Of a stretch of DNA of 64,000 bases, positions 35,837-45,723 are shown piece after piece (position 1 is the stretch's first letter; each line of letters starts with the position of its first letter). Both the position numbers and the translations under genes were made by a program. Source of the stretch: JALOLV01 sp046295175. Lineage in GTDB: Bacteria > Bacteroidota > Bacteroidia > Cytophagales > Spirosomataceae. The stretch spans positions 1 through 64,000 of the forward strand of contig JBKBNY010000015.1 of assembly GCA_046295175.1 (NCBI GenBank), in the 5' to 3' direction. The notes beneath the pieces are model-generated. The model was not told where the DNA came from and searched no databases. It saw nothing but the letters and a program-made list of their open reading frames with translations.

Positions 35837-37423
35837 ATGAAAAATATTCTTAAAAATAAATTAACTCTTGGAGCATTGAGCCTTACGCTTGCCGTATCGT
35901 CATGCGTAAAAGACTTAGACCGTAAACCATTCAATGAAGTTACTTCTGCAACGGTTTACGATAACCCAGCTGCATACAAGCAAGTGGCGGCAAAATTATA
36001 CGCTGGTTTGGCCGTAACGGGTCAAGAAGGCCCAGCTGGTAAACCAGATATTGGTGGTATCGATGAAGGTTTTTCGAGCTATTTGCGTCAGTATTGGCAG
36101 CTGCAAGAATTACCAACAGATGAAGCAATCATTGGTTGGAATGATGCAGGTTTGCCCGAATTGAACATCATGAAGTGGTCTTCAAATAATCCATTTGTGA
36201 GAGGTTTTTATAGCCGTGTGTTTCAACAAGTAGCAGCTTGTAACGAGTTTATTCGTGAAACAACCGATGAAAAACTATCGGCTCGTGGTGTAAACGGTGC
36301 AACACTTACAGAAGTAAAAGCTCTCCGTGCCGAGGCTCGTTTCTTGCGTGCATTGAGCTACTGGCATGCACTCGATTTGTTCGGTGGTAATGTACCTTTT
36401 GTAACCGAAGCTGACTTGGTTGGTGGGCCACTTCCAAAGCAGACAAACGCTAAAGATTTATTTACGTTTATCGAATCAGAATTGAAGGCTATCGAGCCAG
36501 AAATGGTTGATGCTCGTAAAAACGAATATGGACGTGCTGATAAAGCTGCCGTTTGGATGCTTTTGGCAAAACTTTACTTAAATGCAGATGCTCAAGGACA
36601 AGGAAACCGCTACGCTGATGCAGCGGCAAACGCCAAAAAAGTGATTGATGCGGGTTTTACACTTCAAGCCAAATATGAAGATGTTTTTAAAGCAGATAAT
36701 CACAAGTCAGCCGAGATTATTTTCCCAATTACATTCGATGGTAAAAATACCCGTACTTGGGGTGGCATGACATACCTTGCTCATGCTCCGGTAGGTGGCT
36801 CAATGCCAGCAGGTGCTTATGGCCTTGATGGTGGCTGGGGTGGTATTCGTGTAAGAAGTTCTTTCGTAAATCAATTCGCCGACCCTTCTGGTAAAACCGA
36901 TAAACGTGCGATGTTTTATACAGATGGACAGAAATTAGAGATTGACGAAATCGGAACATTCAATAATGGATATGCTTATCCAAAATTCAAAAATGTAACT
37001 TCTACAGGTACAGTTGGTTCTGACTTGACTCACCCTGATACCGATTATCCGATGTTCCGTTTGGGCGATGCTTACTTGATTTATGCCGAAGCCGCAGTGC
37101 GTGGTGCTGGCGATAGAGCGTTGGCATTGACTTACGTAAATAATCTTCGTAACCGTGCTTATGGCAATGCAACTGGAAATATCACAAATAATGATTTGAC
37201 TTTAGATTTTATTTTGGCAGAGCGTGCAAGAGAATTGGCTTTTGAGGCAACTCGCCGTACCGATTTGATTCGTTTCAATCGCTTTACGGGTGGCTCATAC
37301 TTGTGGCCTTGGAAGAATGGAGTTAAGGCAGGTTCGGCAGCTCCAGATTACGTAAAAGTATATCCGATTCCAGCCGCTGATTTGATTGCCAATACCAATT
37401 TGAAACAGAATTCGGGTTATTAA
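35837..37423 (+). CDS. susD: SusD/RagB-type glycan-binding lipoprotein
   Basis: A 528-residue lipoprotein (leader ending LAVSSC) that lids the SusC channel. Typical SusD parts: DLDRKPFNEVTSATVYDNP at the start, AEARFLRALSYWHALDLFGGNVPFV in the TPR part, and LAERARELAFEATRRTDLIRF followed by YPIPAADL near the end. It directly follows its SusC. Confidence 0.95.
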   Translation: MKNILKNKLTLGALSLTLAVSSCVKDLDRKPFNEVTSATVYDNPAAYKQVAAKLYAGLAVTGQEGPAGKPDIGGIDEGFSSYLRQYWQLQELPTDEAIIGWNDAGLPELNIMKWSSNNPFVRGFYSRVFQQVAACNEFIRETTDEKLSARGVNGATLTEVKALRAEARFLRALSYWHALDLFGGNVPFVTEADLVGGPLPKQTNAKDLFTFIESELKAIEPEMVDARKNEYGRADKAAVWMLLAKLYLNADAQGQGNRYADAAANAKKVIDAGFTLQAKYEDVFKADNHKSAEIIFPITFDGKNTRTWGGMTYLAHAPVGGSMPAGAYGLDGGWGGIRVRSSFVNQFADPSGKTDKRAMFYTDGQKLEIDEIGTFNNGYAYPKFKNVTSTGTVGSDLTHPDTDYPMFRLGDAYLIYAEAAVRGAGDRALALTYVNNLRNRAYGNATGNITNNDLTLDFILAERARELAFEATRRTDLIRFNRFTGGSYLWPWKNGVKAGSAAPDYVKVYPIPAADLIANTNLKQNSGY

Positions 37424-37531
37424 TAAATGAACGAATACACTCTAAACTAAGTTTAAGCGAGTCCCTCCCTCTCTATTGGGAGTGGGAATGTAAGGGAGAG
37501 GTTGACGTAGTTTCAAAATCAAATAAATAAA

Positions 37532-38848
37532 ATGAAAATCATTAATAAATCTAATCTTTTGCTCCTTTTACTTACCCTTTGGGGCTTAGGGAGTTTGACA
37601 TCTTGTGAAAAAGATGAAATCAGAGCGATTATGAAATCAAACCCAGTTCCGGTGGTTGGATTATCAGCTCAAAACATTGTTCTGACCAAAGAAAATGCCG
37701 ACAAAGATGCTTTGGTTGTTTCTTGGCCAAAACCAGATTACGGATTCGATGCCGCGGTTTCTTACACAGTTTTGTTGGATAAAAAAGGTGGCGATTTCAA
37801 AAATGCCACTGCGTTCTCAACAGGAAGTGAATTGAAGAAAACTTTCAAGACCAACGAATTGAATAACATTTTGTTGAAAATGGGATACAAAGTTGGTACT
37901 CCTGCTGATATTGATGTAAAAGTAACTTCTCTTTTGGGCGAAAAGACTGTTTTTAGCTCAGTTTTGGGTTCATTCAAAGCAACTCCTTACCTCGATAAAC
38001 TCGATTTATCATCAAATTGGGGGGTTGTTGGTTCGGCAACAACAAACGGCTGGAACGGCCCAGATATGCCATTCTACAAAACTTCTGATGCAGGTGTTTT
38101 CGTGGCGTATGTAACATTGGCCGATGGCGAAATCAAATTCCGTCAAGATAACAAATGGGATGTAAACTACGGTGATGACGGTGCAAATGGCTCGGCTGAG
38201 AAAAACGGTGCAAACATTGCCGTAAAAGCAGGTACTTACCGTATTTTGTTCAACACCAATACTTTCAGATACACAATTGACAAGTATTCGTGGGGTGTTG
38301 TAGGTTCGGCGATTAATGATTGGGGAGCAAAACCAGATGGCCCGTTCTTCTACGACCCGTCGTCTGACCAGTGGAGAGCAATTGTGAAATTGACAAATGG
38401 TGAAATCAAAATCCGTCAGAATAGCGACTGGGCTGTCAACTACGGTGGAAAAGATGGCGTTTTAGTACCTGGTGGCGATAATATCAAGGTTTCGGCTGGT
38501 ACGTATTTGATTACGGTTGATTTCAAAACTTTGAAATACACAATCGAGGCTTTCAAAGTTTGGGGAATCGTCGGAAGTGCAACTGCTAACGGCTGGAATG
38601 GTCCAGACTCTAAGTTTACTCCAGATTTTGGTGCAGAAGGCGTCTGGTATTTGAACGGAGTGAAATTAGTGGACGGTGAAGTGAAGTTCCGCCAAAACGA
38701 TGATTGGGCTGTAAACTACGGAGACGATGGTGCCAATGGTTCTTTAGAACTAAACGGTGCAAACATTGCCGTAAAAGCAGGTACTTACGATGTAATGCTT
38801 GATTTCTCGGTGGCAGGAAAGCCAACTTATAAGTTGACTAAAAAATAG
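37532..38848 (+). CDS. SusE/SusF-like lipoprotein with three starch-binding-type modules
   Basis: A 438-residue lipoprotein (leader ending SLTSC). An N-terminal SusE-type Ig-like domain (~35-150) is followed by three tandem modules at ~165-250, ~254-335 and ~341-438, each starting WGVVGSA or WGIVGSA, carrying EIKFRQ/EIKIRQ and ending in a TYxIxxD-like strand. The modules belong to the SusE/F carbohydrate-binding type. Modules 1 and 3 share a 36-bp identical DNA block (38204-38239 and 38753-38788), a sign of recent duplication or gene conversion. Confidence 0.9.
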   Translation: MKIINKSNLLLLLLTLWGLGSLTSCEKDEIRAIMKSNPVPVVGLSAQNIVLTKENADKDALVVSWPKPDYGFDAAVSYTVLLDKKGGDFKNATAFSTGSELKKTFKTNELNNILLKMGYKVGTPADIDVKVTSLLGEKTVFSSVLGSFKATPYLDKLDLSSNWGVVGSATTNGWNGPDMPFYKTSDAGVFVAYVTLADGEIKFRQDNKWDVNYGDDGANGSAEKNGANIAVKAGTYRILFNTNTFRYTIDKYSWGVVGSAINDWGAKPDGPFFYDPSSDQWRAIVKLTNGEIKIRQNSDWAVNYGGKDGVLVPGGDNIKVSAGTYLITVDFKTLKYTIEAFKVWGIVGSATANGWNGPDSKFTPDFGAEGVWYLNGVKLVDGEVKFRQNDDWAVNYGDDGANGSLELNGANIAVKAGTYDVMLDFSVAGKPTYKLTKK

Positions 38849-38986
38849 TTTGTCGTTTTTTGTTAATTGAGAATCGGGTTTATCATCTGTTCAAGATTAA
38901 CAAAAAACTGTAAACAGCTTCATAGTTTTTGTTTCGCGATGAATCAGAAAAATTTATTTTTTGTAATTCATCAATTAGGTTAAGTC

Positions 38987-39021
38987 AAAATCTGCATAGT
39001 GCTTTCTATGCAGATTTTTTT
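38987..39021 (+). terminator. Terminator hairpin before the esterase gene
   Basis: AAAATCTGCATAG and CTATGCAGATTTT form a 13-bp stem with a 6-nt loop and T-run. It lies only 33 bp before ATG 39055, so it either ends the sus transcript or attenuates the esterase gene. Confidence 0.85.
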
Positions 39022-39054
39022 AAACCCAATTTCTATTCAAAATCTATTAAATTG

Positions 39055-39954
39055 ATGAAGAAAATACTTTTAGTCTTGTTTTGGGGTAGTTTTCTGAATG
39101 CTTTTTCTCAAAATGGACGAGTTGTCAGAATCGATACGCTTTCATCAAAATTCGTCGAAAAACGCACTATTGATGTTTGGTTGCCCGATGGCTATTCTCC
39201 CAAAAAGAAATACGCTGTGCTATACATGCACGATGGACAAATGCTTTTTGACAGTACCAAAAACTGGAACCATCAAGAATGGAGGGTTGATGAAACTTTG
39301 AGCCAACTCATCAAAGAGAAGAAAGTGAAAGATTGTATTGTGGTTGGTATATGGAATCGTAATGAGTTTAGGCATTCGGAGTATTTTCCGCAAAAACCTT
39401 TTGAGTCGCTTTCGCAAGCCCAGCAAGATTCTATCTACAAAGCCACCCGAGGACGAACTCAGGCATTATTTGCCCAAAAAATTCAGTCGGATAATTATTT
39501 GAAATTTATCGTAAACGAACTAAAACCGTTTATTGATATGCAATTTTCGACTCACAAAGACCCTAAAAATACTTTTATTGCAGGCTCAAGCATGGGTGGG
39601 CTTATTTCGATGTATGCCATCTGTGAGTACCCAGAGGTTTTTGGTGGTGCTGCTTGCCTTTCTACCCATTGGATTGGAACTTTTTTCCCTAACAACACAA
39701 TTCCTGACACATTTTTGAATTATTTAAAAAAGAGCTTGCCGGCCCCGTCAAATCACAAACTATATTTTGATTACGGTACTGCTACGCTCGATGCATACTA
39801 TGCACCATACCAGAAAAAAGCCGATGAGGTGATTCAATCTAAGGGGTATTCGGCAGAAAACTGGATTACTAAAGAGTTTGTTGGCGAAGACCATTCTGAA
39901 AAAGCTTGGGCTAAAAGGTTATCCATTCCCCTCACATTTTTACTCAAAAAATAA
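39055..39954 (+). CDS. Secreted alpha/beta-hydrolase esterase
   Basis: A 299-residue protein from ATG 39055 (signal MKKILLVLFWGSFLNAFSQ). It is of the putative esterase family (esterase D / IroE-like): RTIDVWLPDGYSPKKKYAVLYMHDGQ, the nucleophile elbow GSSMGGLIS and the late His in GEDHSEKAW. Probably removes acyl groups from glycans. It is 5 bp from the GH13 gene, so the two are co-transcribed. Confidence 0.88.
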   Translation: MKKILLVLFWGSFLNAFSQNGRVVRIDTLSSKFVEKRTIDVWLPDGYSPKKKYAVLYMHDGQMLFDSTKNWNHQEWRVDETLSQLIKEKKVKDCIVVGIWNRNEFRHSEYFPQKPFESLSQAQQDSIYKATRGRTQALFAQKIQSDNYLKFIVNELKPFIDMQFSTHKDPKNTFIAGSSMGGLISMYAICEYPEVFGGAACLSTHWIGTFFPNNTIPDTFLNYLKKSLPAPSNHKLYFDYGTATLDAYYAPYQKKADEVIQSKGYSAENWITKEFVGEDHSEKAWAKRLSIPLTFLLKK

Positions 39955-39959
39955 TCAAG

Positions 39960-41498
39960 ATGAGACCAATTAATTGTATCAAATTACTGATGATTGCTTT
40001 GTTAGGCATACAAAGCTCATTTGCCCAAAATACAACACCAAAGATTTGTTACGAGATATTCATTCGCTCATTTGCCGATTCTAATGGCGATGGCATTGGG
40101 GATATAAACGGGATTACAGCGAAGCTCGATTACCTGAAAAATCTCGGTGTAGATGCTGTTTGGATAACTCCTATCTCAAAATCGCCATCGTACCACAAAT
40201 ACGATGTGACCGATTACAAAAGCATAGACCCCGAATGTGGTACAATCGAAGATTACAAAAGATTGATAGCCGAGGCTCACAAACGCAATATTTTGATTAT
40301 CAAAGATTTAGTTGTGAATCACACAAGTAGCCAGCATCCGTGGTTTCAGGAGGCATCGAAGGGAAAAGATAATCCTTATCGAGATTATTATGTTTGGATG
40401 ACTCCAAAGAAGATAGATTCGCTCGGTATTGCACGCCGTGAGGCCGATGGTGGCTCGTGGGAGTTGAATCCGTGGCATTTTGTAAGACCAGATGATGATG
40501 AAAAATATTATGGATTGTTTTGGGGAGGAATGCCCGATTTGAATTTCGATAATCCAAAAGTTCGCCAAGAAATCTTTGAGATTGGTCAATATTGGCTCAA
40601 AGAAGTAGGTGTTGATGGTTTTAGATTAGATGCGGCAAAGCATATTTATCCAGAATGGGAGGCTGAAAAATGCCATCAGTTTTGGGCGGAGTTTAAAGCT
40701 CAAATGCAATCTGCCAAGCCCGATGTGATGCTGGTAGGAGAGGTTTGGGCTAAGGCCGATATTGTAGCTCCTTATTTTAAATCACTCAATAGTAATTTCA
40801 ACATTGATTTGGCTCACGGAATCCATAAAGCAGTTGGTGAGGGTAAAGACGATGGCTTAATTAAGAAATTGATAGCTAACTACGAAGTTTTCAAAAAATC
40901 GAATCCTGATTTTATTGATGCTACAATCATTGATAACCACGACCAAAACCGAATAGCGAGTATCTTGAATGGTGAAGTTGCCAAAACCAAAGCGGCTGCC
41001 AACTTGCTATTGACCCTTCCTGGACAACCTTATATTTATTATGGCGAAGAATTGGGAATGCTCGGTACAAAACCCGATGAAAACATCCGTGAGGCTTTTT
41101 TGTGGGATACAAAACCTAATGATAAAATCCGAACAAATTGGCTTAAAGGTAAACTTTTCAGTACCGATGAGACCGTAAAACCGCTTTCGATTCAGTCAAA
41201 AGATGTTAATTCAGTCTATAATCATTACAAAACTTTGATTGCTCTGCGTAAATCTCAACCTGCATTGTGGCAGATTCAGAACCCGAATATCGAAGCAGTA
41301 GAAACGCAAAAAGAAGTTATTGCATTTATTCGTCCGCATCAAACTGGCGATTTGTTGGTAGTTCATAATATCAGTCCAGTCGAGCAGGTGATTACTTTAC
41401 CGAAAAAGTTTCAGAAGGTAATCTACAAAACCGAACCTTACAGATTGAACGGAGAATTCTTGGTTGTGAAACCATACAGTATGGTCGTGATGAAGTAA
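39960..41498 (+). CDS. Secreted GH13 alpha-glucan hydrolase
   Basis: A 512-residue GH13 enzyme (alpha-amylase superfamily, oligo-glucosidase-like layout) with a signal peptide ending SSFAQ. Conserved parts: WITPISKSP, DLVVNHTS (116-123), GFRLDAAKH with nucleophile D224, VGEVW with acid/base E261, and IDNHDQNR with D328. The extended B-domain (~125-195) and QPYIYYGEELGM suggest action on short alpha-glucans. Together with the SusE-like modules it points to an alpha-glucan substrate alongside the galactan of GH53. Confidence 0.92.
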   Translation: MRPINCIKLLMIALLGIQSSFAQNTTPKICYEIFIRSFADSNGDGIGDINGITAKLDYLKNLGVDAVWITPISKSPSYHKYDVTDYKSIDPECGTIEDYKRLIAEAHKRNILIIKDLVVNHTSSQHPWFQEASKGKDNPYRDYYVWMTPKKIDSLGIARREADGGSWELNPWHFVRPDDDEKYYGLFWGGMPDLNFDNPKVRQEIFEIGQYWLKEVGVDGFRLDAAKHIYPEWEAEKCHQFWAEFKAQMQSAKPDVMLVGEVWAKADIVAPYFKSLNSNFNIDLAHGIHKAVGEGKDDGLIKKLIANYEVFKKSNPDFIDATIIDNHDQNRIASILNGEVAKTKAAANLLLTLPGQPYIYYGEELGMLGTKPDENIREAFLWDTKPNDKIRTNWLKGKLFSTDETVKPLSIQSKDVNSVYNHYKTLIALRKSQPALWQIQNPNIEAVETQKEVIAFIRPHQTGDLLVVHNISPVEQVITLPKKFQKVIYKTEPYRLNGEFLVVKPYSMVVMK

Positions 41499-41504
41499 AC
41501 TTAG

Positions 41505-41547
41505 AAACTGTGGCACTACTTTCAGAATAAGAGTGCCACAGTTTTTA
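41505..41547. terminator. Bidirectional terminator between GH13 and DeoR genes
   Basis: AAACTGTGGCACT and AGTGCCACAGTTT, 13-bp stem, 14-nt loop, T-rich right side. Confidence 0.88.
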
Positions 41548-41550
41548 TTA

Positions 41551-42294
41551 TCAAATCAGATTTACAATCTTTTGATATTGAGCCAATTGCGGGTCTTCGG
41601 GGTCGAGTTCGGTAATGAGATAGTCGAGTTCGTGGGTTTTACAAATTCGTAATCTTTGAGCCGAGCCTAATTTTTCGGCGATTGTTACGATAGCCACTTT
41701 TTCGGCGGCTTGCATCATGGCTTTTTTGACTTGTACCGATTCGTAGTCCGAATCCGTCACACCAGCCACGGCATCAATGGCATTGGTTCCCATCAAACAC
41801 AAATCGGCTTTGATTTCCGACAATCGACTGATGGTTTCGCCACCTGTACTGAAACGAGTATTACGAGAGATTTTACCACCGATAAAAATGATTTCGCAGT
41901 TTGGGTGGTTGAGTATCTCGGTAGCAGCCGATAAACTTACCGTAATGAATGTTATCTGCAAATCTTCGGGTAATCTTTTCAATATTTCGCGAATAGTTGT
42001 GCCTCCACCTGTCAAAACAAACATTCCGTTTTTGAAGAGTTTGAGGGTTTTTTCGGCAATTTTTACTTTTTCTTGATAGGCATAGACATCATCGCTTTGG
42101 TTATCGTCATAAAACGATTTCGATAACGCTCCACCATGAACCTTCAAGATTTGGCCTAAATCAGACAATTCGTTTAAATCCCGACGGATTGTATCTTCCG
42201 AAACATTCAATTCTTCGCACAAATCGGCAGATAAAACTTTGTTATGGAGATTGATTTGGCGTAATATATAATCTTGCCTTTCTTTTTTTAGCAT
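41551..42294 (-). CDS. DeoR-family transcription regulator
   Basis: A 247-residue repressor from ATG 42294 (MLKKERQDYILRQINLHNKV). The winged helix shows LNVSEDTIRRDLNELSDLGQILKVHGGAL; the C-terminal sugar-phosphate sensor shows VLTGGGTTIREIL and FIGGKISRNTRFSTGG. It responds to phosphorylated sugars or like intermediates. Placed between the GH13 gene and the divergent second susC (180-bp spacer), it probably controls one or both. Confidence 0.9.
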   Translation of the reverse strand: MLKKERQDYILRQINLHNKVLSADLCEELNVSEDTIRRDLNELSDLGQILKVHGGALSKSFYDDNQSDDVYAYQEKVKIAEKTLKLFKNGMFVLTGGGTTIREILKRLPEDLQITFITVSLSAATEILNHPNCEIIFIGGKISRNTRFSTGGETISRLSEIKADLCLMGTNAIDAVAGVTDSDYESVQVKKAMMQAAEKVAIVTIAEKLGSAQRLRICKTHELDYLITELDPEDPQLAQYQKIVNLI

Positions 42295-42495
42295 TACTTT
42301 TACGACCTTGTGCATGCGGTTATTTGCGGTATTTGTTGTTTAGGTTTTACAAATTGAAATTAAATTATTGAAATTTCAAACATTTTCTTTTCTTTTTTAC
42401 TTTTAATTACGCATATTTGCTTATAAAATTAGCGTTTATTTGCAGTTTTTGTCGCATTTCATTTTATCAACAACATTTAACTTGATTTCTAAACT

Positions 42496-45400
42496 ATGAT
42501 GAAACAATTTTCCATGCCATTACTGCGGGTTTCACGCAGTGTAGGTGGTTTGGTATTGGTGCTGCTGTTAGCTCTCAATGCTTTTGCCCAACGAACTACC
42601 TATGTTATCAAAGGGAAGGTAAGCGATGCAAGTGGTGGAGTTCCGGGGGCAACTATCAAAATCGATGGGACTTCGCTCGGAACAATCTCTGACATTGATG
42701 GTAACTACACTCTCAGTGCAAGCCTTGCCAGCGGAAAGTACGTACTCACTATCGCTTCGGTGGGTTATTCTACTTCAAAACAAAACCTAAATTTAGGAAA
42801 TCAGACCGAAATCACCGCAGATGCTACTCTAAAAGATGACGTAATGAATCTCGATGAGGTAGTTGTGACTGGTTCAACTATCAAGACAAGCCGTCGTGAA
42901 CTCGGTAACGCAATTAGTTCGGTAACTGCTGAGCAAATCCAAAAAACAGGTACAAACAACCTGTTTGGAGCATTGCAAGGTAAAGTTCCGGGTGCTCAAA
43001 TCACGCAAAACTCTGGCGACCCTGCTGGTGGAATCACCGTTCGTTTACGTGGTGTGAAGTCTATCCAAGGTAACTCCGACCCACTTTATGTAATTGATGG
43101 TGTGATTGTGAGTAACTCTTCGGCAAACGTTTCGCAAACTGCCGTGGCAAACCAAGTTGGTGGGGCGGCTCCGGGTACAAACCGTATGGCCGATATTAAC
43201 CCTGCCGATATTGAGAGTATCAACGTCATCAATGGTGCTGCCGCAGCGGCTCAGTACGGTTCTCGTGCGGCCAATGGTGTAGTTTTGATTACGACCAAGC
43301 GTGGTAAATCGGGGGCTCCGAGAGTTTCGTTTACTACAAGTGTAAACATGAACGAACTCCGCAAAAAAGTATTTGTAAGTACTTATGGCAAGCAGTTTGG
43401 GTGGGCTGGTTTGCGTTTGCATACAATCGGTGCGGTTACGCCAGCTCAAGCAACAGCCAACAACGCAACTATTACGCCAATCTTGCGTGAGGGGGTTACA
43501 ACAAACTTAGCAACAAATTTAGTAGATGTAAACCGCTACGATTACCAAGACCAGATTTTCCAAAGAGGATTCGGAACGGATAACTCAGTCTCGGTGAGCG
43601 GTGGAACAGATAAAACGCAATATTTTGCATCGCTTTCGTACTTGAAGAATGAAGGTATCGTAAAAGGTACAGATTTTAATCGTTACGGACTACGCACCAG
43701 AGTTGACCAACGTCTAACAAACTGGGCGAAGATTTCGGTTGGTTTGAGCTATACAAATTCATTTGCCAACGAAAAAGCTAACGGAAATGTATTTTATAGC
43801 CCAATCAACTCGGTAAATATTACAAATAACCTTTGGGATATTACTCAACGTGATGCTGCTGGAAATCTACAAGCGGTTGAGCCTACTCGTGTAAACCCAC
43901 TTTCTACGATTGAGGACATGACATTTACTCAAGCCGTTAATCGTACAATCAATGATTTTCAGTTGAATCTTACGCCATTCAAAGGGCTTTCGATAGACTG
44001 GATTGTTGGGGTCGATGCTTATAACCAACTTGGTAAAAACCTTATCAAAGCGTATCCGTATCAGGCAGCGGCAGGTTTACCAGCCGAGCGTTATCCGAAT
44101 GGTTTTGCATCGAATGTCAATAACGTTGTGATGTTGTTCAACAGCGATTTAAACATCAGCTACGAGCGTCAATTGACCGACGATTTGAAAATGAGCGTGA
44201 TTGGTGGTACAAACTATCAGTATCAAAAAGCTGATTTCTCGCGTGCAAGTGGCGAAAACTTAGCTCCGTTTATCGAAACCGTGAGCGGTGCATCGAGTAC
44301 AACCGTTAGTGCAGGATATGGTCTCGACCAATTCAACCTAAGCGGTGTTTTTGCACAGGCAACATTCGGATATAAAAATTTAGCTTTCATAACGGGTGCA
44401 ATTCGCCGTGACCGTTCTTCTAAATTCTCTCCTACCGAAACCAACCAAAACTATCCTAAATTCAGTGCCAGCTTTGTACCGTCTGATTTAGAATTCTGGA
44501 AAAACAGCGATTTCAGCAAAATCATGAATGGCTTGAAGGCTCGTGTTTCGTGGGGACAAGCCGGTAACTTAACTGGTATTGGTTCTTATGACCGTTTTTG
44601 GCAGTTTTCGTCGGTGCCATTCTTGGGTAGAAATACCATTCTTCCAAGCTCTACTTTGGCAAACCCTCGTGTACGTCCTGAGCGTATGACCGAACTCGAA
44701 GGAGGGCTTGATTTATCATTCTTAGAAAATAAAATCAGTCTTGGTATTACGGCATATCAGCAAAAAATCACCGATTTGGTTGTAAACCGTGTATTGGCTT
44801 CATCAACTGGTGGTACGAGTATCGTTAATAACGTTGGCGAAATGGAGAACAAAGGGGTTGAGATTGCACTTAACTTAATGCCAGTAAAAACCAAAGATTT
44901 CTCTTGGGATGTAACCGTGATTTATAACAAAAACAAAAATAAAATCACGAAATTGGGAAGCCCGACGGTAACTTTGGCCAACTCAGCGGGTGCTCCATCG
45001 TTCTTAGTAGAGGGCTATCCTGCTTCGGTTTTCTTAGGAAACCCGTATGCTCGCAATCCAGACGGAACATTTTTGCTTACCTTGCAGGGCTTACCACAAC
45101 GTGAAAGAGGTGTGCAGAGTACAATTGCAACATTTACTCCATCAAGAGGTGCAGACGGACAGCCATCTGGAGCATTTGTTCGTACAATCATCGGCGACCC
45201 TAACCCAGATTGGACAGGTTCACTCGTAAACACGTTGAATTACAAAAATCTATCGTTTAGATTCTTGTTGGATGCTGTACAAGGAGTTGAGGTTTTCAAT
45301 GCCGACAAACGTACTCGTAACAACGTAGGTATTGGCGATATTGCAGACCAAGAAATGAGAGGCGAAGTAGCTCGTGGAACTGTCTTTGCTCTTGTGCCAA

Positions 45401-45660
45401 TCGAAGAATACCGTGTAGATAATGGTTCTTTTGTAAAATTGAGAGAGATTAGCCTTTCTTACAATCTTCCGAAATTAATCAAAGGAATCAGCAATTTGAA
45501 TGTTTCGCTTTCGGGCCGTAACCTTATCTCTTGGGATAATTACAATGGCTATGACCCAGAGACAAATGCAGGAGGCAACAGCGATTTGATTCGTGGTGTT
45601 GATTTTGGTAACGTACCGATTCCGAGAACTTATCAGTTACAGTTAACAGCGACGTTTTAA
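42496..45660 (+). CDS. susC: SusC/RagA-type TonB-dependent transporter, second copy
   Basis: A 1054-residue protein with signal ending LNAFAQ, a carboxypeptidase-D-like domain (YVIKGKVSDASGGVPGATIK), EVVVTGSTIKTSRRELGNAIS, plug (ITVRLRGVKSIQGNSDPLYVIDGVIV) and barrel ending in Phe. The two ATG codons at 42496 and 42499 are both usable. It is divergent from the DeoR gene and paired with the SusD below; its sequence differs well beyond recent duplication from the SusC at 32792. Confidence 0.94.
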   Translation: MMKQFSMPLLRVSRSVGGLVLVLLLALNAFAQRTTYVIKGKVSDASGGVPGATIKIDGTSLGTISDIDGNYTLSASLASGKYVLTIASVGYSTSKQNLNLGNQTEITADATLKDDVMNLDEVVVTGSTIKTSRRELGNAISSVTAEQIQKTGTNNLFGALQGKVPGAQITQNSGDPAGGITVRLRGVKSIQGNSDPLYVIDGVIVSNSSANVSQTAVANQVGGAAPGTNRMADINPADIESINVINGAAAAAQYGSRAANGVVLITTKRGKSGAPRVSFTTSVNMNELRKKVFVSTYGKQFGWAGLRLHTIGAVTPAQATANNATITPILREGVTTNLATNLVDVNRYDYQDQIFQRGFGTDNSVSVSGGTDKTQYFASLSYLKNEGIVKGTDFNRYGLRTRVDQRLTNWAKISVGLSYTNSFANEKANGNVFYSPINSVNITNNLWDITQRDAAGNLQAVEPTRVNPLSTIEDMTFTQAVNRTINDFQLNLTPFKGLSIDWIVGVDAYNQLGKNLIKAYPYQAAAGLPAERYPNGFASNVNNVVMLFNSDLNISYERQLTDDLKMSVIGGTNYQYQKADFSRASGENLAPFIETVSGASSTTVSAGYGLDQFNLSGVFAQATFGYKNLAFITGAIRRDRSSKFSPTETNQNYPKFSASFVPSDLEFWKNSDFSKIMNGLKARVSWGQAGNLTGIGSYDRFWQFSSVPFLGRNTILPSSTLANPRVRPERMTELEGGLDLSFLENKISLGITAYQQKITDLVVNRVLASSTGGTSIVNNVGEMENKGVEIALNLMPVKTKDFSWDVTVIYNKNKNKITKLGSPTVTLANSAGAPSFLVEGYPASVFLGNPYARNPDGTFLLTLQGLPQRERGVQSTIATFTPSRGADGQPSGAFVRTIIGDPNPDWTGSLVNTLNYKNLSFRFLLDAVQGVEVFNADKRTRNNVGIGDIADQEMRGEVARGTVFALVPIEEYRVDNGSFVKLREISLSYNLPKLIKGISNLNVSLSGRNLISWDNYNGYDPETNAGGNSDLIRGVDFGNVPIPRTYQLQLTATF

Positions 45661-45723
45661 TTAGTTATTCGATGTTATTTGTTTGACGTTAAACCATTTC
45701 AAAAACACAAAATTCAACAGAAA

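Noticed and set aside
37440..37500. Terminator between susD and the SusE-like gene
   Set aside because: Pairing of the C- and G-rich parts is short and lacks a T-run; the genes are expected to be co-transcribed.
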